From CAWGET01 sp963821715 (GTDB lineage Bacteria > Bacteroidota > Ignavibacteria > Ignavibacteriales > Melioribacteraceae), in contig CAWGET010000007.1 of NCBI GenBank assembly GCA_963821715.1, positions 124,001 to 188,000 on the forward strand: a stretch of DNA of 64,000 nucleotides, given 5' to 3'. This document shows positions 1 to 9,282 of this stretch, in pieces. Both the position numbers and the translations under genes were made by a program. The notes below the pieces were generated by a model. That model saw only the letters and a program-made list of their open reading frames with translations. It made no database searches and was not told the origin of the DNA. Every line of letters starts with the position of its first letter. The stretch's first letter is position 1.

Positions 1-1470
1 ATCCTCGAAAAAAACAAAATGTATAATAAATTTTCTCCCAGAAAAATAAAACGAAATGTAGATTTTGAAATTATAGCCTGGCTTGAGGAAAATTCGGAGC
101 ATCTTCCGGGTGTTGAATATGTAGTTGAAACTCAGAGAGATTATTCCTACGGAGTTTCCGGTTCACATATGTTCGGTTATTCAAAGGAAATTTCGCAAAG
201 TCTTCTTGAAAAGAATAAAGAGAAATATGCTTTAGGAGATTATGTAGGATACAACGGAATAGAAAAAACTTACGAAAATTATCTGAGGGGAAGTAAGGGA
301 ATTAATTATGTATTGGTCGATTCCCGGCAAAGAAAGATTGGCGAATATAATCGTGGTTTGAGCGATAGAGCTCCTCACAAAGGAACAGATTTAGTCTTGT
401 CAATCGATGCAAAGACACAGCGCGTTGCAGAGGAAGCTTTTAAAGGAAAAACCGGAGCTCTTGTGGCTATGGAGCCATCGACCGGAGAAATAATCGCTCT
501 CGTAAGTTCTCCCGAATATAATCTTTCCGATTTTGCCTCCGTAACTCCGAGGACAGTTTTAGACAGTCTGAATAGAGATGAAGATAAACCCTTATTCAAC
601 AGAGCTACTATGTCAATCAATCCTCCGGGCTCCACGTTTAAGATGCTGATGGCCATTGCGGCTTTGGAGGAAGGAATTATTACGCCGAATACTTATGTAA
701 ATTGTAAAGGCGGATATACATTTGGCAGATATTTCAGATGTCACGGGGTTCACGGAATTGTAAATGTTGAAACCGCTCTCGAAAAATCCTGCAATACTTT
801 TTTCTATCCTTTAGTTTTGAAGATTGGTTTCCAGAAGTGGGCTGATTATGCAAGGCAGTTCGGCTTCGGCACGAAAACAAATATTGATATCGGAGAAGAA
901 ACGCCGGGTATTGTACCCGATCCCGCTTACTACGACAGGGTTTATGGAAAAAATCGCTGGACGGACGGCTACTTGATAAGCCTTGCGATAGGTCAGGGCG
1001 AAATAAGCGCAACACCCGTTCAGCTTGCTAAATATATTTCATTAATTGCCAACTACGGAAAAACAAAAACTCCGCACGTAGTTAAAGGATACATCGACAG
1101 AGAGACGGACGAATTTAAACCTTTTATTTATGATGAAGTAAAAGTTGATATAAGCAAAAAAACTTTTGATACGGTTAGAAGAGGAATGTGGAAAGTTGTG
1201 CAGGGAGAAGGAACCGGACGATGGATAAGAATGGCTGAAGTGGAAATTGCCGGGAAAACCGGAACGGCCCAGAATCCTCACGGAGAAGATCACGCGCAAT
1301 TTGTAGCTTTCGCTCCTTATGATAATCCTAAAATTGTGGTTGCTTTAATAGTTGAAAATGTTGGATTCGGCAGCACTCACGCGGCACCTATTGCGCGCGA
1401 TGTAATTAAAGCATATCTGGTAAAGGATGAAGAAAATTTAAAAGAAAACAATATGATTACATCTAATTAA
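1..1470 (+). CDS. mrdA: Penicillin-binding protein 2 (peptidoglycan DD-transpeptidase), 5' end outside window
   Basis: Class B penicillin-binding protein that cross-links peptidoglycan during cell elongation, partner of the SEDS protein RodA encoded next. The frame is open from base 1, so the cytoplasmic tail, membrane anchor and first part of the dimerisation domain lie upstream; ATG 19 is an internal Met. All three transpeptidase motifs are visible: SxxK (STFK, nt 631-642, after a PPG turn), SxN (SCN, nt 787-795) and KTGT (nt 1255-1266). The gene ends 3 nt before rodA, the usual mrdA-rodA operon arrangement. The pairing with rodA argues for PBP2 rather than the division protein PBP3. Confidence 0.94.
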   Translation: MLEKNKMYNKFSPRKIKRNVDFEIIAWLEENSEHLPGVEYVVETQRDYSYGVSGSHMFGYSKEISQSLLEKNKEKYALGDYVGYNGIEKTYENYLRGSKGINYVLVDSRQRKIGEYNRGLSDRAPHKGTDLVLSIDAKTQRVAEEAFKGKTGALVAMEPSTGEIIALVSSPEYNLSDFASVTPRTVLDSLNRDEDKPLFNRATMSINPPGSTFKMLMAIAALEEGIITPNTYVNCKGGYTFGRYFRCHGVHGIVNVETALEKSCNTFFYPLVLKIGFQKWADYARQFGFGTKTNIDIGEETPGIVPDPAYYDRVYGKNRWTDGYLISLAIGQGEISATPVQLAKYISLIANYGKTKTPHVVKGYIDRETDEFKPFIYDEVKVDISKKTFDTVRRGMWKVVQGEGTGRWIRMAEVEIAGKTGTAQNPHGEDHAQFVAFAPYDNPKIVVALIVENVGFGSTHAAPIARDVIKAYLVKDEENLKENNMITSN

Positions 1471-1473
1471 ATT

Positions 1474-2703
1474 ATGAGAATCGATTATAAAATAGCCGAT
1501 AAGTTCGACTTTGCCGTTTTTATTCCGGCATTGATGCTGGCTATCATAGGACTTGTGGCAATTTTCAGTTCTACTTATAATCACCCGGTTGCCGGCGGAA
1601 ATTTCGAAAGGCAATTTTTCTGGCTCATCGCATCGTTGGTTGTGTTTTTAATAATCTACTTTTTACCCGCAAGAACATTTTTCATTACCGCTGTTCCGGT
1701 TTACGCTGTTTCTCTTCTTCTGCTTATTGCGGTTTTGTTCGCCGGTAAAACGGTTTACGGCGCAAAGAGCTGGCTCGCTCTCGGTCCCGTAGGATTTCAG
1801 CCGTCCGAATTTGCGAAGATTGGGACGATTTTATTTCTTGCTTACTGGCTTGGTAAAAACAGGGGAGATATAAATAATATTAAAGATATCGGAATAGCGA
1901 TGCTCATCGGTTTCGTACCGGTATTACTGATACTTATGGAACCCGATATGGGAACCGCGATTGTTTTTATGTTCATAACTTTTATTATGATCTTCTGGAG
2001 CGGAATAAATTTATTCAGCATTTTTGTGGTTGTTTCTCCGGCTATTGTTTTCTTCGCTTCGTTGTTCGGAACCGGAGTTTTCATTTTAGCTTTGATATTT
2101 GTTCTGATTGCTCTCTATTTTTTCAAAAGAAATTTATTTCTGAGCGCGACTGTTTTTGTAATGAACCTGGCGGCGGGATTTTTCTTCGATTATGTTTACC
2201 GTTTTCTCCAGCCGCATCAGCAGAAACGATTGGAATCTTTTATAGATCCGAACGCAGATCCACTGGGCTCCGGCTATAACGCGCTTCAGGCTAAGGTAGC
2301 TATAGGCTCCGGCGGAATATTCGGAAAAGGATTTATGGAAGGGAATCAGACTCAGCTCCGTTTTATTCCTGAACAATGGACTGATTTTATTTATTGTGTA
2401 GTCGGCGAAGAATTTGGTTTTATCGGAAGTATTTTTGTCTTATTTTTGTTTTTAATGATTATGGTAAGACTGCTGGATATTTCTGCAACTACCAAAAATA
2501 ATTTTAGTTCTCTCGTTGTAATCGGAATTTTAAGTATGATATTCGTACACTTCGCGATTAATATCGGGATGAATGTCGGCATCACGCCGGTAATAGGTTT
2601 ACCTCTTCCGTTTGTAAGTTACGGAGGAAGCTCGCTGCTTGTAAATATGATGATGCTTGGAGTGGTTCTAAATATTTACAAGAACAGAAAACAATACGCT
2701 TAA
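1474..2703 (+). CDS. rodA: Rod shape-determining protein RodA (SEDS glycosyltransferase)
   Basis: Multi-pass inner-membrane SEDS protein that polymerises lipid II glycan strands with PBP2 during elongation. 409 aa, normal for RodA, with about ten hydrophobic segments. SEDS signatures are visible: FQPSEFAK near residue 108, EPDMGTA near residue 154, and the C-terminal block PFVSYGGSS followed by a hydrophobic end. It begins 3 nt after mrdA, so the two are translationally coupled. FtsW is the alternative SEDS member, but the mrdA neighbour favours RodA. Confidence 0.94.
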   Translation: MRIDYKIADKFDFAVFIPALMLAIIGLVAIFSSTYNHPVAGGNFERQFFWLIASLVVFLIIYFLPARTFFITAVPVYAVSLLLLIAVLFAGKTVYGAKSWLALGPVGFQPSEFAKIGTILFLAYWLGKNRGDINNIKDIGIAMLIGFVPVLLILMEPDMGTAIVFMFITFIMIFWSGINLFSIFVVVSPAIVFFASLFGTGVFILALIFVLIALYFFKRNLFLSATVFVMNLAAGFFFDYVYRFLQPHQQKRLESFIDPNADPLGSGYNALQAKVAIGSGGIFGKGFMEGNQTQLRFIPEQWTDFIYCVVGEEFGFIGSIFVLFLFLMIMVRLLDISATTKNNFSSLVVIGILSMIFVHFAINIGMNVGITPVIGLPLPFVSYGGSSLLVNMMMLGVVLNIYKNRKQYA

Positions 2704-2713
2704 AAGGAATTAT

Positions 2714-3256
2714 ATGATCCTCACCGATAACGAGATCCTTTCTGAAATGAAGAAAGGGACAATAATCATCGAACCATTCCGCGAAAATAATCTGGGTACA
2801 AATAGTTACGATGTTCATCTCGGCGCTACATTAGGAATTTACGAGAGCGAAATTCTCGACGCGAAACTTCACAACAAAATCGATTATATGGAAATTCCCG
2901 AAGAAGGATTTATTCTTCTTCCTTCCAAATTATATCTCGGCGTTACGGAAGAATACACGGAAACACATAAACACGTTCCGTTCCTCGAAGGAAAATCGAG
3001 TATTGGAAGACTCGGAATCGATATTCACTCTACCGCGGGAAAAGGCGACGCGGGATTTTGTAATACCTGGACTTTGGAAATTTCAGTTAAGCAGCCGGTA
3101 AGAATTTACGCCGGAATGCCGATTGGGCAGATAATTTATTTTGAACTAAAAGGAGAGATTGGAACTCCTTACAATTCCAAATCAAGCGCCAAATATAACA
3201 CACGAACTGACAAACCTGTCGAATCAATGATGTACAAAAATTTTAACGGAAAATGA
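2714..3256 (+). CDS. dcd: dCTP deaminase
   Basis: Deaminates dCTP to dUTP, a step in dTTP synthesis, in the cytosol. 180 aa, family-typical length. The signature EGKSSIGRLGI is near residues 91-101, and the HSTAG...GF...TLEI block carries the glutamate expected to be catalytic in this family. An AAGGA ribosome binding site lies just upstream. The gene begins 10 nt after rodA and its stop overlaps the pyrF start by 4 nt (ATGA), so dcd and pyrF form a pyrimidine pair at the end of the cell-wall operon. A bifunctional dCTP deaminase/dUTPase cannot be excluded. Confidence 0.9.
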   Translation: MILTDNEILSEMKKGTIIIEPFRENNLGTNSYDVHLGATLGIYESEILDAKLHNKIDYMEIPEEGFILLPSKLYLGVTEEYTETHKHVPFLEGKSSIGRLGIDIHSTAGKGDAGFCNTWTLEISVKQPVRIYAGMPIGQIIYFELKGEIGTPYNSKSSAKYNTRTDKPVESMMYKNFNGK

Positions 3257-4062
3257 AAGCAGGACAAAAGTTAGAAAAAAAAATAAGTGAAGGAAAACAT
3301 ATTTGTGTAGGGCTGGATACCGACATTAACAAAATTCCTCATCATCTTAAATCATCAAAAAATCCCATCCTCGAATTCAATAAAATAATTATAGACAGTA
3401 CAATTGATAACGCCGCCGCGTATAAAATAAATTTAGCTTTTTATGAAGACGCCGGTTCCGACGGAATTAAATTGCTGGAAGAAACTTTAAAATTTTTACC
3501 CGACGATATTTTTGTTATCGGCGACGCAAAACGGGGCGATATAGGAAATACATCATTAAAATACGCGCAATCACTCTTTGACCATTTCGGCTTCGATTCC
3601 GCAACTCTTCATCCGTATATGGGTTTCGATTCGATAGAGCCGTTCCTTAATTACGAAGACAAAATTAATTTTGTACTGGCTTTAACATCTAATAAAGGCT
3701 CAGCCGATTTTGAAAAGCTCCGGCTGGAAAATGGAAAATTTTTGTATGAAGAAGTAATTGAAAAAGTGAACGAATGGAATACAAAAAATAATTGCGGTAT
3801 TGTTTTCGGGGCTACCAACCTTGCTGAAATACAGAGCAGCTTTTCTTTGTTCAAAAAACTATATGTACTTCTTCCCGGTGTTGGCGCACAGGGTGGAGAC
3901 CTGGAAAATATAGTAAGATTATTCAGGGAAAAGGAATACAACAAATTTCTGATCAATGTTAGCCGGGGTATAATCTATTCCGGATCAACTGAAGAATTTG
4001 GAGAAATCGCAAAAAAAACTTTGATTGACTATAACAATAAAGTGGAGAAATACTTATATTAA
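3253..4062 (+). CDS. pyrF: Orotidine 5'-phosphate decarboxylase (type 2)
   Basis: Converts OMP to UMP, the last step of de novo UMP synthesis. 269 aa TIM barrel of the longer subfamily-2 type. The N-terminal CVGLDTD block (the aspartate binds substrate) and the catalytic DxKxxD motif within GDAKRGDIGNT near residues 90-100 are visible, as is a C-terminal phosphate-binding segment NVSRGIIY. The ATG overlaps the dcd stop. The following 67 bases carry no gene and no obvious terminator. Confidence 0.93.
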   Translation: MKAGQKLEKKISEGKHICVGLDTDINKIPHHLKSSKNPILEFNKIIIDSTIDNAAAYKINLAFYEDAGSDGIKLLEETLKFLPDDIFVIGDAKRGDIGNTSLKYAQSLFDHFGFDSATLHPYMGFDSIEPFLNYEDKINFVLALTSNKGSADFEKLRLENGKFLYEEVIEKVNEWNTKNNCGIVFGATNLAEIQSSFSLFKKLYVLLPGVGAQGGDLENIVRLFREKEYNKFLINVSRGIIYSGSTEEFGEIAKKTLIDYNNKVEKYLY

Positions 4063-4129
4063 TTTTTAAATAGTTCTCTGCAAAAAATAATCCTTTTCTA
4101 AATAACCTAAAAACATAAGGGTTTTTCAA

Positions 4130-5608
4130 ATGAGAAAAGCGCCGAAAGTTTACGAAAAGCAAATCCAGCATATCTGGAAAAATCAGTTATTTCAAAAATC
4201 CTTACAAACAAATCTCGGCGATGAAATTGAAGTGCTCGACGCCGGCGTAGAAAATACGGAAAACGGCGGTCCAGATTTCCGCAACGCAAGAATTCGCATC
4301 GGTAATTTTACATATGTTGGCGATATTGAGATTGACAACGACTACAGCGACTGGAAACAGCACGGGCATAACATAGACAGGAAGTACAACAAAGTTATTC
4401 TGCACGCCTCCTTTACCAGTAAATTTAATCAGGGTTATGTTTATAATAAAGACGGAAGAAAAATTCCAAGTGTCTGCCTTGATGGATTTCTGGCATCCGA
4501 ACTAGTTACCGAACTTAAATCAAAATTCCGGACTCCTCATTCAAACTTAAGCAAAGAACTTAAATGTTACGGTTTAAATGAAGATGTGGGCTTCGGCAAA
4601 AAAGAAGATTTTATTAAACAACTCGGTATTGACCGATTCAAAAAGAAATGCGATAAAAATTTTCACCGATTAAAAGAACTGGCTTTTCTGAAAGCACACA
4701 AGATAAAAGAACCGGTAGTTAATTATGAACTCTCTCCTGAGTTTCAGAATAAAGATTTTTCGAACGAAGATTTTAAAGAAAAGGAATTATGGCAGCAGTT
4801 ATTATATGAATTAATTTTTGAAGCGCTCGGGTATTCCCAAAATAAAAATGTGATGCATAATCTCGCCCAGTCAGTAAATGTTGATTTCTTAAAAAAACTG
4901 GGTCACGATACTGAACTCGTAAACCGGTTCGAATCGGTTTTGTTCAATATTTCCGGGCTCGTTCCGTCGGAAGAAAAAATTCATCCCGAAGCGAAAGGTT
5001 ATGTAAACTCCCTTGACAGTGAGTGGGAAATTATAAAGCGCATTTACGACGGCAAAACTTTCGATGAAACCCAATGGCATTTTTTCAAACTGCGGCCGCA
5101 GAATTTTCCTACAATTCGGTTAGCCGGAGGAGCGAGATTACTTAATACTATTCTTTATGAAGACCTGATAGGGACTCTGATTAAAAAAACCAAAGAGATA
5201 AGAAACCTTAAGGTGCTTATTAATTCCGTCCGTTCTTTATTCGTCATCAAATCTGATGGATTCTGGAGTAATCATTACGTATTTAACGAACCGGCGAATG
5301 GTGAAATAAAATATTTCGTTGGAGCTTCGCGCGCGGATGAAATTGTTATAAATGTTGTTCTTCCTTTCCTGGCGGTTTATTTCAACATATTTGATGATGA
5401 ATTGATGGCGAAAAAAATATTGAAGATCTTCAGTATTTATAACCAGCGAAGCGATAATAAAATTGTGAGAGACGTAGCAACCGGACTGGATATGAACGGA
5501 CTTTTAAAGCGTACGGTTTACAACCAGGGGATGATAGAACTGTTCCGAAACTATTGCTCAAAAAATAAATGCCTCGATTGCGAAATCGGGAAAGTGGTTT
5601 TTAATTGA
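4130..5608 (+). CDS. DUF2851 family protein
   Basis: A 492-aa soluble protein resembling the DUF2851 family, which is widespread in Bacteroidota and relatives and has no firm function. Visible features are an N-terminal block with NGGPDFRNARIRIG and a short Cys cluster at the extreme C-terminus (C-x4-C-x2-C within CSKNKCLDCEIGK) that could bind a metal or Fe-S cluster. It is monocistronic by spacing: 67 nt after pyrF and 91 nt before the next start. The family assignment is from recall of the motif pattern; the role is unknown. Confidence 0.8.
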   Translation: MRKAPKVYEKQIQHIWKNQLFQKSLQTNLGDEIEVLDAGVENTENGGPDFRNARIRIGNFTYVGDIEIDNDYSDWKQHGHNIDRKYNKVILHASFTSKFNQGYVYNKDGRKIPSVCLDGFLASELVTELKSKFRTPHSNLSKELKCYGLNEDVGFGKKEDFIKQLGIDRFKKKCDKNFHRLKELAFLKAHKIKEPVVNYELSPEFQNKDFSNEDFKEKELWQQLLYELIFEALGYSQNKNVMHNLAQSVNVDFLKKLGHDTELVNRFESVLFNISGLVPSEEKIHPEAKGYVNSLDSEWEIIKRIYDGKTFDETQWHFFKLRPQNFPTIRLAGGARLLNTILYEDLIGTLIKKTKEIRNLKVLINSVRSLFVIKSDGFWSNHYVFNEPANGEIKYFVGASRADEIVINVVLPFLAVYFNIFDDELMAKKILKIFSIYNQRSDNKIVRDVATGLDMNGLLKRTVYNQGMIELFRNYCSKNKCLDCEIGKVVFN

Positions 5609-5699
5609 TGTAAAACAAGACTGGGAAGAGAAGAATCAGAACCGCAGATAAGTTTAACCGGTTACGCCTGTGTTCTATTTCTTGTATGAGGAATTTTAT

Positions 5700-6044
5700 A
5701 TGAAAGTTAACGGAGAGTTTGAAGTAAATTTAACCGCTTTGGATTTTACACATCCCGCCAAGAACGGCATCAATCTCGGACGAATGTCAATCGATAAATC
5801 CTTCAGCGGCGAGCTGGAAGCCGAAAGCAAAGGAGAAATGCTAAGCGCAATGACAACAACAAAAGGTTCGGCGGGTTACGTTGCAATTGAACAGGTAGAC
5901 GGAAAATTAGAAGGGAAGAGCGGAAGTTTTGTACTGCAGCATTTCGGTACAATGAAAGAAGGGAAAGATAAACTTATTCTTGAAGTTGTTCCCGACTCCG
6001 GAACCGGCGAATTGAAAGGAATATCGGGAAAAATGGTAATATAA
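5700..6044 (+). CDS. DUF3224 family protein
   Basis: A 114-aa protein matching the DUF3224 pattern: an N-terminal strand, SAMTTTKGSAGYVAIEQVDG, then GSFVLQHFGTM and a C-terminal GTGELKGISG block. The family is predicted to form a small beta-barrel related to the allene-oxide-cyclase fold; its function is not established. ATG 5700 is chosen over an upstream ATG at 5670 because GAGGAA sits about 6 nt before it and family members begin here. There is no signal peptide. Confidence 0.8.
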   Translation: MKVNGEFEVNLTALDFTHPAKNGINLGRMSIDKSFSGELEAESKGEMLSAMTTTKGSAGYVAIEQVDGKLEGKSGSFVLQHFGTMKEGKDKLILEVVPDSGTGELKGISGKMVI

Positions 6045-6278
6045 AAATAGAGAATGGAAAGCATTTTTATGAGTTTGAGTATAAGATTAGAAAATAGAAG
6101 TATTGATGATTTTTAGAAAAGGATGATTATATTTGTAGTATACAATAATTTTATTTATACCGCTAATCCTGGTAATAATAACAATTGAATATAAAATAAC
6201 TTTAGCGATAATGTTAAAAAAGCACTTCCGAAACGATAATTAGGATTTGATTATCTTTACAAGAAAAATAAATTAAAT

Positions 6279-7127
6279 ATGAATTATTCGATAAATCAGT
6301 TAAGAGATTTTTCTTCTCTATTCTCTAGAAGTGAAGTTAATCGTTGGTTTGAAGATGATTTTGAATCAATTGATTTAAAACTTCAAAGATATAAACTGTC
6401 AGAAAAAAATAAGGGGAATTCATATTTAAACGTATTAAGACAAACCTATAAGATTTTAGAAAAAAATTATCCAAATGAGTACATTTTAAAAAATGAGTTT
6501 CTAACTCAATGGCTAAAAAAAGAATTAGGTAATAGTGATTCAATAATCTTTAATGAATTAAGAATTGGAAAGGCAATTGCTGATTTAGCAATGTTTAATG
6601 GAAAATCAAAAGTATTTGAAATTAAGACTGTTTTAGATAAAGAATATCGATTGTCAAACCAACTTCAAGAATACAAAAAACTTTTTAACGAGATTTATAT
6701 TATTGTTCCTCATGAGTTACTATACAAATATATTGAGTTTGATAAAAACATTGGGATTATCACTTACGATTCAATTTCTAAAAACTTTGAGTTGATTCAA
6801 AATTCATTCTTCAATAGCAATATTGATGCGGATGTTTTAATGGAAGTACTTCATACTAAAGAATATCTCGGTATTGTCAAAAAATATTATAATGATATTC
6901 CTGAAATGAACTCATTTAATCAATTTAATATTTGTAAAAAATTAATTGCACGGATTCCAGATGAAGAGTTAAGCGAATTATTTATAAGTGAAATGAAGGA
7001 ACGAAAAATAAACAATCTGTTCTTCAATAAAATTAATAGTGAGTTTAACCAAATTTGTCTCTCGTTAAATTTAGAAAAATCAGAACGAGATAACCTAATT
7101 ATGAAATTAAAAACAAATAAGATATAG
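6279..7127 (+). CDS. sce7726 family protein (putative PD-(D/E)XK nuclease-like)
   Basis: A 282-aa protein I recognise as the sce7726 family, regularly paired with sce7725. The central part has a restriction-nuclease-like arrangement: a conserved N-terminal LKNEFLTQWL, then ELRIGKAIADLAMFNGKSKVFEIKT (written here as one motif region, residues about 103-127), where E, D and ExK occupy the positions of a PD-(D/E)XK core. Nuclease activity is an inference. It starts the accessory island; the next gene begins 2 nt after it. Base composition is visibly richer in A+T than the flanking housekeeping genes, suggesting acquisition by transfer. Confidence 0.75.
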   Translation: MNYSINQLRDFSSLFSRSEVNRWFEDDFESIDLKLQRYKLSEKNKGNSYLNVLRQTYKILEKNYPNEYILKNEFLTQWLKKELGNSDSIIFNELRIGKAIADLAMFNGKSKVFEIKTVLDKEYRLSNQLQEYKKLFNEIYIIVPHELLYKYIEFDKNIGIITYDSISKNFELIQNSFFNSNIDADVLMEVLHTKEYLGIVKKYYNDIPEMNSFNQFNICKKLIARIPDEELSELFISEMKERKINNLFFNKINSEFNQICLSLNLEKSERDNLIMKLKTNKI

Positions 7128-7129
7128 TT

Positions 7130-8062
7130 ATGTACTTCCCATATCTAAGAGCGAGACAATTTGAATTAATTACTCTTCGAGATTTAGTTTGCGAAAAAGT
7201 ATTACAAGGCAAGATTATGCCTGTTATTGAACCTGTTAAAGAAACTTTTAATAATTTGGACTTAGCTCATAAAATATTTTTGGAGAACGATTTTTATTTA
7301 TACTTAATTGTCAATCCGTTTGAAGGAGATGTTTCTGGAGATAAAGATTATTTTTTGAATTACATTACCAATATAGAAGATTCAAAATACCTTCCAGCCT
7401 TTCATTATTCAGACAATCAAGCATATATAAATTCAAAAATTGAAAAGTATGAGTTAAAAGACTGTATGATTATCTGCTTAGATAATTTCTCTAATGAAGA
7501 TGGATTTAGGAAATTATGTCAGAACCCCAATATTAGTCATATAATGCTGTTAGAGCCTCATAAATATAGGAGCCTTGATCGGTTTATAAAAGGTCTTAAC
7601 AAATTCTATATTAGGTTAGATGACCCTTTTGAGAAGCAACAAAGAAATGCAGATTTTTTAGATATCTCTGGACATAAATTCACCGAAGAACATCTATATT
7701 ATTTAGAGGATAGATATAACGGTTTTGCTGACTTTACCATTTTACCCCGAGAGTTTATTGACGGAGGGAGCACCCCAAGAGCAGTCGTTATACATTTGAC
7801 TTATCTGAATGCCCAAAGTGAAGAGCAAATATGGATTAGGCATTTTACATCAGAGACAAATGATTCAATATCAAACGTTCAAGGAAAATTTGCTGAAGCC
7901 GCCGAAAAAGCAATTCAATTTTGTGATGAATTGCCATTGGACAATTCTGCAATTACCGAACTACGCAATTATTATAATGACCATAAATATCCAGGTTTAG
8001 GAACAGTTAAGAAGATTTCTATAAAGAATCATTTACTTATAGTACGTAGCTTTTTAGATTAG
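7130..8062 (+). CDS. sce7725 family protein
   Basis: A 310-aa protein of the sce7725 family, the usual partner of sce7726. The start MYFPYLRARQFE and the block IMPVIEPVKE are characteristic. The overall plan (short N-terminal beta-strand, PVIEP, a later region of conserved acidic residues) resembles phage-derived beta-family proteins, which is an inference. It is tightly packed: 2 nt after sce7726 and 2 nt before the zinc-ribbon/RES gene, so the three form one transcription unit. The function is unknown; a mobile defence or toxin-antitoxin role is plausible from context. Composition is A+T-rich like its neighbours. Confidence 0.75.
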   Translation: MYFPYLRARQFELITLRDLVCEKVLQGKIMPVIEPVKETFNNLDLAHKIFLENDFYLYLIVNPFEGDVSGDKDYFLNYITNIEDSKYLPAFHYSDNQAYINSKIEKYELKDCMIICLDNFSNEDGFRKLCQNPNISHIMLLEPHKYRSLDRFIKGLNKFYIRLDDPFEKQQRNADFLDISGHKFTEEHLYYLEDRYNGFADFTILPREFIDGGSTPRAVVIHLTYLNAQSEEQIWIRHFTSETNDSISNVQGKFAEAAEKAIQFCDELPLDNSAITELRNYYNDHKYPGLGTVKKISIKNHLLIVRSFLD

Positions 8063-8064
8063 TT

Positions 8065-9088
8065 ATGCAATTTGTATGTAAAAACTGCTTTGCAGATAAA
8101 GAATTAAATGGCTTTATAACATCTCAAAATACAATTGGGAAATGCAGTTGCTGTGGATGTAAAGATATTGAAATAATTCCGATAGAAGAGTTATTCGATT
8201 TCTTTAAAAGAATTATTTGAAAACTTCCAACCTAAATCGAGTGGGGAACGATTTATCTCTAAAGTTCAAGGTAATTGGAGGTTATTTAGTGACCTTACAA
8301 ACGGACAAAGAATTATTAATTTTGCTTTAGATAAAATTGATTCTTCAATTAAAAATTCTGACGAATTAGTTGATTTTAATGAAGAAATTCTTGAAAATGT
8401 AAATTTTTGGTTCAAGTTAAAGGAACAACTAAAATGGGAAAGACGATATTTAACAAACATTGGTTATTTAACAGATGATTTAGGTTGGGATAGCTTTTTT
8501 GAAAGCAAAACAGTAATTAGCAAAGACGATATTTTTTACAGAGCGCGTTTACATAAAAATGCGGATGAAAAGCTTTTCTCAAAAGAAGAAATGTTTTGTC
8601 CTAAAAAAGAATTATCTACTGCTGGTCGAGCTAACCCAAGTGGAATACCGTATTTGTATTTAAGCGATAATGAAGAAACAATTCTTTATGAAATTCGGAC
8701 ATCGTATCTTGACGAAGTTTCAATTGCTTCTTTTCATTTGAGACAAGATTTAACTCAAGATATTATTATTTCCGATTTTACAGAAACTCCTTCACTTTAT
8801 GCTCCAAGCGAAGTAAATCAAAGGATAAAATCAACTCTATTAAAACAAATTATCAGTAGAGACTTATCAAAGCCAATGAGAAGATACGATTCTGAACTTG
8901 ATTATATCCCGACTCAATTTATTTGCGAATTTATTAAGGTTTTTACCAATGTACATGGGATAAAATTCAGAAGTTCACTTCATGATATTGGTAATAACTT
9001 AGTTGTCTTCAATCAAGATATTATGGAATGCAAAGAGGTCAAAAAAGTTCAAGTTTCAAAAGTGTCAATAGATTCAAAAGAATTATAA
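8065..9088 (+). pseudogene. Zinc-ribbon/RES-domain protein (NAD-degrading toxin type), split by a single-base frameshift
   Basis: Two abutting frames make one RES-domain protein of about 340 aa. Frame one (8065-8220, 51 aa) is an N-terminal zinc ribbon with Cys 5, 8, 27, 29, 30 and 32. Frame two is open from 8186 to 9088 but has no ATG, GTG or TTG before the conserved region. It reads through an NFQPKSSGERFISKVQG block (RES N-terminal region) into the RES domain: FYRAR (first Arg), STAGRANPSGIPYLYLS, the Glu of ILYEIRT and the Ser of FRSS. Deleting one A from the AAAA run at 8206-8209 joins the frames as DFFKELFENFQP. RES proteins degrade NAD+ and are usually partnered by an Xre antitoxin; none is adjacent. 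The break may be real inactivation or an assembly error. Confidence 0.8.
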
Positions 9089-9282
9089 AAACACTACCGT
9101 AAACAAAGTGCAAATTTCATTGTGGTTTTAGTTTGGACAACAAAGTTCATAGCTCGATACATAAACAGCGCAGCTCGTAAGGAAACCACTCCGAAATTCG
9201 CAACGCAACTTACCTTACAGTAACCGTTGATAGTAATTTGCAACTATCGTTAATATCAATCATCTTAATCGTAAAATAAATT

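Noticed and set aside
9089..9282. Integron attC-like site between the RES gene and the serine hydrolase
   Set aside because: There are short inverted repeats (for example GATAGT...ACTATC near 9220-9245) but no RYYYAAC/GTTRRRY core pair, and no integrase or similar site beside the other island genes.
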